DNA from: Streptococcus zalophi
GTDB lineage: Bacteria > Bacillota > Bacilli > Lactobacillales > Streptococcaceae
Length of the DNA: 64,000 bases
NCBI RefSeq assembly: GCF_016481285.1
Contig: NZ_JAENBP010000003.1
Location: 62,001-126,000, forward strand
Direction: 5' to 3'
Shown here piece by piece: positions 8,159 to 16,800 of the stretch. A program made the position numbers and the translations under genes. The notes under the pieces are model-generated. The model worked only from the letters and a program-made list of their open reading frames with translations. It was not told the DNA's origin and did no database searches. Position 1 is the first letter of the stretch. Every line of letters begins with the position of its first letter.

Positions 8159-9709
8159 ATGCAAGTCAGAGAATTATTACAATTAAATCCTTTCAAAGAC
8201 TGTTCTGTCAGAACTGGTTATATCGGTTTAGATAATGAGATTGAGTCAGCAATGGTCCTTGAAGCCATCGATATTGAAAAATGGGGTAGAAAAAATCAAC
8301 TCATTTTAAGTTCCTTTTTTGCCTTAAAAGACTTGGATCAAAAAAAACTTGAGACATTCTTTGCTACCATTCATGAAATAGGCATTAGTGGTATTATTCT
8401 AAAATTAAATCGATTAATAAAATCAACTCCAGAAAGCATGATTAATTTATGCTATCATTATAAAATTCCCTTAATTGAAATCAAGGGGGATGTTAACTAT
8501 GAACGTGTTTTAAATGCTATTTACGAACCACTTTTGAATAGACAAACAGCTTTATTAAGAACTTATTATGATGCTAATAAAATTTTTTCAACCTTAAAAA
8601 ATGCTTCAGCAACCTATAAAGAAATAATTGATCGATTAGTGCATATGATTTCAAAAAGTTGCCAACTAACTATCCCTAGAGAAAATATTGTCATCAAAAA
8701 TGGACATACCATCGTTTCTGATTGGGACTGTATTCACACCGCAACCATATCAACCGAATATACTGATAACACTTATCATATTTCAACACTAAAACACCCT
8801 TCAAAAGAACAACTGATTTATAAAATCACAGCTCAATACACTTCTCAGTCCTTGATTCCTTTTACCATTGATATCTACCAAACTGAACCTGAGTTTGAAC
8901 ATAGTCATATCATGATCGTTGAAAATGCCATGGAGGCAATTCAACATAAACTCCAGATTGATTTATCCATCAAGCATGAATATTTTAATATCTACAATAA
9001 CATTGCAGCTTCCATTTTCTTTGGCACAACACCAAACGATAAAGAAAAAAATGATTTACTAGAAGAAACCAATCTACTAGCTCACCCCTATTATCAAGCA
9101 ATAGGAATAGGTAAACACATTCCACACGACAATGAAACCCTAAGATTATTGAGAAAAACATTAGAAGATCTTTTTCCTAATAATCTCTACTATGAAAATA
9201 GAAAATATATTATCATTCTTTTTAATATTCCAAAAGAAAGTGATGAATTGACGATTGAGAAACTTTCTAAAAAAATTCCAACTCTTTCGCAATTCAACGT
9301 TGTTATTAGTAGTTTTAGTGGTAAGGAAAACATCCATAATCTTTTTAATGAATGTTTAGACATGATTTATTTCAATAGAGAATATCACATCTTCAATCTC
9401 ATGACGATTACCGACCTTGGAATATTTAGACACTTTCTAGATGCCAAGAATGATTTTTTCAATACTGATTTAGCTAAAAATTTAGAGAAATTAAAAGAAG
9501 AAAAACCAGAATTATTTGATACCTTTCTCAATTTTATTCTCTGTAAAGAAAACTATCAGTTAACTGCGCAACAAATGTTTCTTCATCCTAAAACGGTAAG
9601 ATATCGTATCAGCAACATTCAAAAAGTGCTTGACTTTGATATTAGAAACCCTATTCAAAGTCTCAACTATTCAATGGCAACCATTATTATCAACTTTAAC
9701 TCAAAATAA
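8159..9709 (+). CDS. PucR-family transcriptional regulator
   Basis: A 516-residue regulator. An N-terminal PucR domain (about 1-125) begins MQVRELLQLNPF and contains the LSSFFALKD and IPLIEIKGDVNY elements. A divergent middle region follows, and a C-terminal PucR-type helix-turn-helix spans about 467-510 (QLTAQQMFLHPKTVRYRISNI). In Bacillus subtilis PucR controls purine catabolism in response to ureide intermediates. Here the gene is divergent from the FdrA/AllH operon, the usual arrangement for a local activator. It ends at a bidirectional terminator shared with dnaX. The effector is unknown; allantoin-derived ureides are the obvious candidates. Confidence 0.88.
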   Translation: MQVRELLQLNPFKDCSVRTGYIGLDNEIESAMVLEAIDIEKWGRKNQLILSSFFALKDLDQKKLETFFATIHEIGISGIILKLNRLIKSTPESMINLCYHYKIPLIEIKGDVNYERVLNAIYEPLLNRQTALLRTYYDANKIFSTLKNASATYKEIIDRLVHMISKSCQLTIPRENIVIKNGHTIVSDWDCIHTATISTEYTDNTYHISTLKHPSKEQLIYKITAQYTSQSLIPFTIDIYQTEPEFEHSHIMIVENAMEAIQHKLQIDLSIKHEYFNIYNNIAASIFFGTTPNDKEKNDLLEETNLLAHPYYQAIGIGKHIPHDNETLRLLRKTLEDLFPNNLYYENRKYIIILFNIPKESDELTIEKLSKKIPTLSQFNVVISSFSGKENIHNLFNECLDMIYFNREYHIFNLMTITDLGIFRHFLDAKNDFFNTDLAKNLEKLKEEKPELFDTFLNFILCKENYQLTAQQMFLHPKTVRYRISNIQKVLDFDIRNPIQSLNYSMATIIINFNSK

Positions 9710-9710
9710 A

Positions 9711-9732
9711 AAAACTGCCTTTGGCAGTTTTT
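9711..9732. terminator. Bidirectional terminator between pucR-like gene and dnaX
   Basis: AAAACTGCC-TTT-GGCAGTTTT stem with A and T runs on the two flanks. It serves two converging genes. Confidence 0.85.
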
Positions 9733-9738
9733 ATTTAT

Positions 9739-11424
9739 TTAATCCTTTGATAAGTCATCAACTGTTTCAATTTTATCTGCTAAAAAAGAGAAATTATCAG
9801 GAATCACTTGCTCATCATCTTTTTTTGCTGGTTCTTTATCGTCTGTGTTATTATTTTTTAATTTGCTAGCAAATTCTGTTCGAATTACTTCAAAATCACG
9901 CTTTGAAATGGCTAAAATATTAGGTGAAAAACCAGCGACTTTACTCATAATGTTACCAAAAACAGTATTCAAATCAGAACGCCTCATTGCTTGTTCAGCA
10001 TTAAAGGCAGCTTCAAACGCTAAGATAGCATTTTCACTATTAGCAAGAACAGGTTCAGAACCAAGCAACAAAGCTCGATCTTGTGGTGAAATACTATCTA
10101 GAATTTCATTCCAGGCTGACTTTAGAGCCTCCAAATATTCTCTTGATTTTTGACTATCTTGAACCGTTTCTTCCATAATAGTCAAAACTTTGCTTTTATC
10201 AATCTTTAAAGCAACTGTTCTTGTTGTCTTAATCGTTTTTGTTGTTATTTGATTTGATGACGATTGTGATAGAGAAGATAATTGCGCTTTTAAAGAATTG
10301 ATTTCCTCTTTTAGGGTTTGTAATTCCTGTAAGAGACCTTCGTCTACATTATGAGCGACTTCTTTAAATTCTGACAATCTCACTGTCATGGTTTCAGCAT
10401 AAATTTTAGGATGTCCACCTGTTTTAATTTCAGACAAACTAGCTGTCACAATACTAATCAACTCAAGAATATAGTCTTGAGATAACTGCTGATTATCGTT
10501 AAAATAAGAGCTATCATACGTGCTTGAACCACCACTTTTAACAATCAAAAGCTCTCTTAGATAATTAAGTAAATCAATAGCAAAACGACTCATGTTTTTG
10601 CCACTAGAGAAAATAGTATTTAAACTACCAAGAGCTTCTAGGGTTTGATGGTTAATCACATGATGTACATATGTATCTAACGCAGTTAAGGCTATACTAC
10701 CCGTGATATCTTCAACAATGCCAATAGAAATATGATTATCACCGCTAAGACTTCTTGCTTGATCAAGAATGGATAAGGCATCACGCATTCCACCTTCTGC
10801 ACGGTTGGCAATAATGGTTAAAGCTTCATCATCATATGTCATTTGTTCTTGATTCAAAACAAATTTTAAATGCTCTTTAATAGCGACTAAACTAATCGCT
10901 CTAAATTCGAAGCGTTGGACACGTGATAAAATTGTCGCAGGAATTTTGTGTAATTCAGTTGTTGCCAGAATAAAAACAACATTTTCAGTTGGCTCTTCTA
11001 ATGTTTTTAATAAAGCATTAAAAGCACCTGTTGATAACATATGCACTTCATCAATGATATAAACCTTATAAGTTGCTCTACTAGGAGCATAGGTTGATTT
11101 ATCACGGATATCACGGATATCATCAACACCATTATTTGATGCTGCATCAATTTCAATCACATCTTCTAGTTGACCAGCTGTAATATCTTTACAAATATCA
11201 CAGTGATTACAAGGTTCACCATCCACCTGATTAAGACAATTAATCGCCTTTGCAAATATTTTAGCAGCACTCGTTTTCCCAGTTCCACGAGGACCTGAAA
11301 AAAGATAGGCATGGCTAATTTTCTTAGTTGCCACCGCTTGTTTAAGGGTTTTTGAAATGATTTCCTGTCCAACCATTTCAGAAAATGTTTGACTGCGATA
11401 TTTACGATAAAGGGCTTGATACAT
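9739..11424 (-). CDS. dnaX: DNA polymerase III subunit gamma/tau
   Basis: A 561-residue clamp-loader ATPase. Walker A is GPRGTGKT (44-51), the zinc ligands are Cys63, Cys72, Cys75 and Cys78, Walker B is IIDEVHMLS, and the SRVQRFEF sensor region follows. The C-terminal third (about 360-561) is the divergent tau tail, partly charged and low in complexity. It loads the beta clamp and links polymerase to helicase at the fork. The start ATG shares one base with the stop of the preceding fRMsr gene (TAATG), so the two are co-translated. Confidence 0.97.
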   Translation of the reverse strand: MYQALYRKYRSQTFSEMVGQEIISKTLKQAVATKKISHAYLFSGPRGTGKTSAAKIFAKAINCLNQVDGEPCNHCDICKDITAGQLEDVIEIDAASNNGVDDIRDIRDKSTYAPSRATYKVYIIDEVHMLSTGAFNALLKTLEEPTENVVFILATTELHKIPATILSRVQRFEFRAISLVAIKEHLKFVLNQEQMTYDDEALTIIANRAEGGMRDALSILDQARSLSGDNHISIGIVEDITGSIALTALDTYVHHVINHQTLEALGSLNTIFSSGKNMSRFAIDLLNYLRELLIVKSGGSSTYDSSYFNDNQQLSQDYILELISIVTASLSEIKTGGHPKIYAETMTVRLSEFKEVAHNVDEGLLQELQTLKEEINSLKAQLSSLSQSSSNQITTKTIKTTRTVALKIDKSKVLTIMEETVQDSQKSREYLEALKSAWNEILDSISPQDRALLLGSEPVLANSENAILAFEAAFNAEQAMRRSDLNTVFGNIMSKVAGFSPNILAISKRDFEVIRTEFASKLKNNNTDDKEPAKKDDEQVIPDNFSFLADKIETVDDLSKD

Positions 11425-11915
11425 TACTTATCCACTCCAAACATTTCAAAATTAAATTCTGTTTTCTCAAGTAAGATGGCAATAAATTTCTCCAAATATT
11501 CCCTATCAATAGCATCATAGTCGGCTACCAAAGAAGAGTCCAAATCTAAAACACCAATTAATTTGTTATTTTTGACCATCGGTAAAACAATTTCACTTTT
11601 AGTTGCCGCATCACAAGAAATATAGTTGGCATGCTTTGTCACATCATCGACAGTAAGAGTTTCTCTTTTTTGTGCTGATTCACCACAAACCCCTTTACCT
11701 AAAGCAATACGAACACAGGAAACGCCACCTTGAAAGGGACCCAAAATAAGTTCTTCACCATTATATAAATAAAAGCCAGAAAAAACAGTGTTAGGTAAGG
11801 TTTGATTGATTAAAGCACTAGCATTTGAAAGATTAGCTAGCGCATTGTTTTCATTTTCAAATAGAGCTTTTGCTTGCTCTAACATGATACGATAATGATT
11901 TCTTTTATCAGTCAT
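11424..11915 (-). CDS. GAF-domain free methionine-R-sulfoxide reductase
   Basis: A 163-residue single GAF domain. Three cysteines, Cys67, Cys77 and Cys101, reproduce the spacing (10 and 24) of the catalytic and resolving cysteines of the E. coli fRMsr enzyme. It would reduce free L-methionine-(R)-sulfoxide in the cytoplasm using thioredoxin. The ribosome site is weak. It overlaps dnaX by one base and follows udk by 62 bp. The cysteine pattern makes this more likely than a signalling GAF protein. Confidence 0.9.
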   Translation of the reverse strand: MTDKRNHYRIMLEQAKALFENENNALANLSNASALINQTLPNTVFSGFYLYNGEELILGPFQGGVSCVRIALGKGVCGESAQKRETLTVDDVTKHANYISCDAATKSEIVLPMVKNNKLIGVLDLDSSLVADYDAIDREYLEKFIAILLEKTEFNFEMFGVDK

Positions 11916-11977
11916 TATTTATTATTACTTTCTTCATTTGCTGTTTCGTTTGTTAATAGTTGTTTTATTTTTCTATC

Positions 11978-12610
11978 CTAAGATAATTTTTGACCAAGAA
12001 TACTGGCAATTTTGGTGTTAATTAAATCAAGTGCGACAAGATTTGAAGCACCTTCAGGAATAACAATGTCAGCATAACGCTTTGTTGGTTCGATAAATTG
12101 ATGATACATCGGTTTAACCACAGAAGTGTATTGGTCGATAATGCTATTTAAACTACGACCACGTTCTTCCATATCTCTTTTAATCCGTCGAATGATTCTA
12201 ATATCATCATCTGTATCAACAAATAATTTGATATCCATCAAGTCACGAAGTCTTTTATCTTCAAGAACTAAAATCCCCTCTACAATAAATACTTCTTGAG
12301 GTTCCTGACGATAAGTCTTCTCACTTCGTGTGTGCTTAGTATAATCATAGATAGGAATATCGACTGGACGACCAGAAATCAACTCATTCATATGTTCAAT
12401 CATTAAATCCGTGTCAAAGGCTAAAGGATGGTCATAGTTGGTAGTAATTCTCTCCTCAAAAGTGAGATGACTTTGATCTTTATAATATGAATCATGTTCA
12501 ATCATTGAAATGTCAGCATCTTCAAATTTTGATAAAATCGCTCGAGAAACACTTGTTTTCCCACTTCCTGAACCACCAGTAACGCCAATAATGATTGGTT
12601 TTTTACACAT
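11978..12610 (-). CDS. udk: Uridine kinase
   Basis: A 210-residue kinase of the uridine/cytidine kinase family that phosphorylates uridine and cytidine for pyrimidine salvage. The P-loop GGSGSGKT is at residues 12-19. The substrate region ([16 protein letters not shown]) and the [11 protein letters not shown] block are intact. The length is standard. It is the first gene of a short run with the fRMsr gene and dnaX. Confidence 0.96.
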   Translation of the reverse strand: MCKKPIIIGVTGGSGSGKTSVSRAILSKFEDADISMIEHDSYYKDQSHLTFEERITTNYDHPLAFDTDLMIEHMNELISGRPVDIPIYDYTKHTRSEKTYRQEPQEVFIVEGILVLEDKRLRDLMDIKLFVDTDDDIRIIRRIKRDMEERGRSLNSIIDQYTSVVKPMYHQFIEPTKRYADIVIPEGASNLVALDLINTKIASILGQKLS

Positions 12611-12659
12611 TAATTAATTTCTCCTAACTAGGTCTTTCTATCTATTTTACACTAAAAAA

Positions 12660-12668
12660 TGGTATAAT
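12660..12668 (+). promoter_or_regulatory. Extended -10 promoter for the DEAD-box helicase gene
   Basis: TG-G-TATAAT at 12660-12668, about 77 bases before the ATG, with no clear -35. The leader carries a small inverted repeat (TCCTTC at 12697-12702, GAAGGA at 12713-12718) that could fold in the mRNA. Confidence 0.55.
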
Positions 12669-12744
12669 GAAAGAAAATAATAACAAAAACAGCCCTTCCT
12701 TCTCATATCGATGAAGGATAATCTATTAGAAAACAAGGTATTCC

Positions 12745-13830
12745 ATGATTGAACAACTTCCTATTGTCTGGCAAGATAAACTCAAAGCACTTTCTTTTGA
12801 AACGTCAACTCCTATTCAAGAAGCTATCTTTAAACCGATAAGAAATGGTAAAAATGTTTTAGCGATAAGCCCTACAGGAACTGGAAAAACGCTAGCTTAT
12901 CTTTTACCAACTTTATTAAATGTCAAACCTAAAAAAGGACAGCAACTGCTGATTCTTGCACCTAACACTGAACTCAGTGGTCAACTGTTTGACGTCGCTA
13001 AAAACTGGGCAGAACCCTTAGGACTAACGGTGCAACTTTTTATTTCTGGAACTAGTCAAAAAAGACAGATAGAACGTCTTAAAAAAGGTCCTGAAATCTT
13101 AATTGGAACTCCTGGACGAATTTTTGAATTGATAAAACATAAAAAAATCAAAATGATGGCTATCGATACTATTGTTCTTGATGAATTTGATGATCTTTTA
13201 AGTGATTCTCAATACCATTTTGTTAATCGCATCACTCACCATGTTCCTAAAACTCATCAAATGATTTATGTCAGTGCCACCAATAGTGTCGATAAAGATG
13301 TGCTAGAAAAAGATACTGATATTATTAATCTATCTCAAAACGTATTAAACACTATCACACACTATTATTTATTCCTTGAGAAAAGAGAACGACTTGAGGT
13401 GCTAAGAAAATTAGCAAATATTCCTGAATTTCGTGGTCTAGTTTTTTTTAACAAACTATCAGATTTGGGCGCTAGTGAGGAAAAATTGCAATTTAATCAT
13501 GTTAGAGCCATTTCACTAGCAAGCGATGTCAATACTAGATTTCGGAAAGTGATTCTAGAAAAATTTAAGAGCAATGAGATTTCTTTGCTTCTTGGAACAG
13601 ATCTCTTAGCAAGAGGACTCGATATTGATGATTTAGCATATGTGATTAATTATGATTTGCCTAGTAGCAAAGAAAGTTATATTCACCGTTCAGGCAGAAC
13701 AGGGCGCATGGGTAAATCGGGAATAGTCATTACCTTAATCACTCACAAAGAAGAACTCAGACAATTAAAAAAATGGGCTGATGTGTCTGAAGTAACACTG
13801 AAAAGTCAACAACTACAATCCAAATCATAA
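12745..13830 (+). CDS. Short DEAD-box-type RNA helicase with DEFD motif II
   Basis: A 361-residue two-domain RecA-like helicase core without a C-terminal extension. Visible motifs are the Q-motif region (FETSTPIQEA), motif I SPTGTGKT (42-49), GTPGR (121-125), motif II DEFD at 146-149 in place of DEAD, SAT (177-179), and RSGRTGRMG near 312. The two catalytic acids Asp-Glu and the final Asp of motif II are kept, so ATPase activity is likely. It would remodel RNA or RNP, perhaps in ribosome assembly or RNA decay. It is transcribed alone towards the adhesin gene and ends at a shared terminator. Confidence 0.88.
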   Translation: MIEQLPIVWQDKLKALSFETSTPIQEAIFKPIRNGKNVLAISPTGTGKTLAYLLPTLLNVKPKKGQQLLILAPNTELSGQLFDVAKNWAEPLGLTVQLFISGTSQKRQIERLKKGPEILIGTPGRIFELIKHKKIKMMAIDTIVLDEFDDLLSDSQYHFVNRITHHVPKTHQMIYVSATNSVDKDVLEKDTDIINLSQNVLNTITHYYLFLEKRERLEVLRKLANIPEFRGLVFFNKLSDLGASEEKLQFNHVRAISLASDVNTRFRKVILEKFKSNEISLLLGTDLLARGLDIDDLAYVINYDLPSSKESYIHRSGRTGRMGKSGIVITLITHKEELRQLKKWADVSEVTLKSQQLQSKS

Positions 13831-13865
13831 AAAAAGAAGTGAAAATTTAATTTTCACTTCTTTTT
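13831..13865. terminator. Bidirectional terminator between helicase and adhesin genes
   Basis: AAAAAGAAGTGAAAA stem, TTTAA loop, TTTTCACTTCTTTTT. It is symmetrical and serves both converging genes. Confidence 0.88.
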
Positions 13866-13879
13866 ATTTTTAAAACTTA

Positions 13880-16800
13880 TTAGTTTTCTTTTTTCTTCAT
13901 TCCTACAATTCCAAAAGCGCCAACCATTGCCGCAAAACCAAGTAATGGCATATAAGCATTATCTTGTGTCCCTGTCTTAGGAAGACTTGGAGTATTTGGT
14001 TTCTTAGGTTCTGGCGTTGTGGTACGAACTTTATTTGAAGCATACATCACATCATTAACAGTATTAACATAAGTATTTTCAAAAGTACCTACCGCAATAC
14101 GTTTCATTTGAATGAAGCTTTCTGCTTGGAAGCTAGATTCAGTAGAAATTGAGCGTAAGAAGGCTTCTTTGAATTTAATAATGACAACACCGTCTTTTGG
14201 ATCAACAATTGACTCAGTATATTCTGTTAAATCAGTACCCGCTTTGATGACACTACCATCTTTTAATAAAATATCAACGTTATTAAAAGTCTTGTATTGA
14301 CCTGTGTATTCATCACCCGTTTGATCATAGTCATCATAGAAACTATAGTCAAAGAGTTCTTCTGAATGATTGATTGGCACAATACCACCAATTAAGCGGT
14401 AGTTGAAGATTTGGTTCAACTGAAGAGTCGCACCATCGTAATTGTCCATATCAGCTGGATCATTTGTCACTGTCACGTCTTTCTTAGGACTAATCTTTGG
14501 AATATTGTTAGTCACGATATTAGACTCATAACCATTACCAAAGTCAATTTGGTAGGCCTTATTGACATACTCGCCGCCTGTCAGACCCATCTCATCTTTC
14601 ACCTTCATCGGATTAATAACTGTGATGTTCAAGCCTGTCACCACATAGGTGTCAAAGAAGGCTTGTGGGTCATCTGCTATAAAGAGTTGGAAGGCACCTG
14701 TTGGCATGATGTTTGTCTTACCTAAGATTGCTTTGATACGATCTGGCGCTACTGACACGCTGTCATAACGATAGACGCTAACGCCTGTCACCGCTTGGCC
14801 ATTGGCATCGACTAAACGAATCAAGTCATCTTGTGGCACTAACGCAACTTCTGGATAATCATCTACAAAGTAGAAACCTTCTTGAATCACATCTTCTGTA
14901 GCTTGAATATCTTTATACTGATCAAGATCCCAAGTCATTTCATAGTAGTTGGTGCTTCCTGCCAAGACATTCTTACCATCAATCACCACACCTTTTTCAT
15001 TCTTGTTTACTTTTGGTGGACGAGGATTTTCTGGGGTTTTAACACGAACAATATCAGAACGAACGCCATAAGCATCATTGATAAAGGTTACAAAGTTATT
15101 AGTATAAGTACTACCATCATTAAACACTTGTCCAACAATTGTTGGGAATAGTGGCGTAACAGATTGTGTTAAATCAGCATTAAGTAAAGCTAATGTCTCA
15201 TCTGTCGCTGTAAAGGTAATAATATGTTTAGCTTCATCATAAGTGGTTGTAAAGCCTGGACTTGCTTCTTTTGTTGCCACCATGTTAACTTCATATCCTT
15301 TTGGTAGAGGATCTGAAATAACAAATGAGGTGGTTTCATTACGACCTGCTGGAAGTGTTGGTGATTTTAATTCAAACTTAATCACTGATTGTTTAGAAAC
15401 GGATTGGTTATTAACATCAACATCTTTCCCGTTTTTGACCTCTTTAGTAACTGGAGGTCTATTGGTTAATATATGATAATGATAGCTAACTACAGGAGCA
15501 ACTGGTACCTTTGGCTCTACAGGTGGCGTTGGTGGCGTCGGTGCTTCACCTGGTGGTGTTGGTGCCGTTGGCTCTACCGGTGGTGTTGGTGCCGTTGGCT
15601 CTACCGGTGGTGTTGGTGCCGTTGGCTCTTCACTCGGTGGTGTTGGTGCTGTTGGCTCTACCGGTGGTGTTGGTGCCGTTGGCTCTACCGGTGGTGTTGG
15701 TGCTGTCGGCTCTACCGGTGGTGTTGGTGCCGTTGGCTCTACCGGTGGTGTTGGTGCTGTTGGCTCTACCGGTGGCGTTGGTGCTGTTGGCTCTTCACCT
15801 GGTGGTGTTGGTGCTGTTGGCTCTACCGGTGGTGTTGGTGCTGTTGGCTCTACCGGTGGCGTTGGCTTAATAGGAACACCAACAGCCTTAATATCTGAGT
15901 TGAAAGCAAACCAAATACCTCTTCTATTAGCTGAACCAAAAGTTAATTTAACAGTTTCTCCTGCTGCCTTACCAACAATAGCCCCATACCATTTATATGG
16001 TGAACTATCAGAGTCCCATTGCCCTGCCTCGAATCTTGAGCCACCAGATACATGTTCATTAGATTCTGGCACAGAAGATACTTGTGTTCCCTGTACACCA
16101 ATGGATGAACCTGAAATTGGAATATATTCTCCATTAAAATCACGAACATATTCGACAGTATCAACATTTCCAACCTTATCACGATTCAATGATGAAAAAC
16201 TAATTAAACCGCCTGTCATATCAATGGGATTGCCGTCCTCATCATAAAACTTAGCTTCAAGATTAATATCAGCTGTTGAACCAAGATCAGAATAGTTAAT
16301 TGTCACTGTTGGATCTTTATATAAAATAGCCGGTATCTTGGTTTTCCCTGGCGATGTTAGATTAGATAAAGTATAAATATATTCAACTTTAGAAAGTTTT
16401 TTACCATTAAATGTTGAGTTTTGTAAATCAGTATAAGTAACTGTTAATGGCACATCTTTTTCAAGAAAGACTCTTGATGCATTATATTGATTAGCATAAC
16501 TATCATAACGATCAATGACTAAATTCATTTCTGGAAGGGTATCTATTCCTTGATTTTGAGCTTCCGATTTCCAATCTGCACTGGAATAAACTTGACCATC
16601 AATTGTTATAGTTGCATTAGGTTCAGATTTAAAGATAAAGGTTTGAGAAAGTGGTTGTGATAAATAACCATCTTCATTTTTCTTCGCTTCAGCCTCAGCT
16701 AAAGCAGCTTCATAGGCTACCATGTCTTGATCATATTGAGCCTTGTCAGTGTCATATTGAGCTTTGTCAGTATCATACTGAGCCTTTGCTGCATCATAAG

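Noticed and set aside
9630..9869. Plus-strand frame spanning the pucR-like gene end and the terminator
   Set aside because: It runs through the bidirectional terminator hairpin and into dnaX on the other strand; a shadow.
15473..15898. Long plus-strand open frames rich in Trp, Cys and Leu opposite the adhesin P-region
   Set aside because: They are the reverse complement of the 27-bp proline repeats; low complexity, no ribosome site and no known domain.
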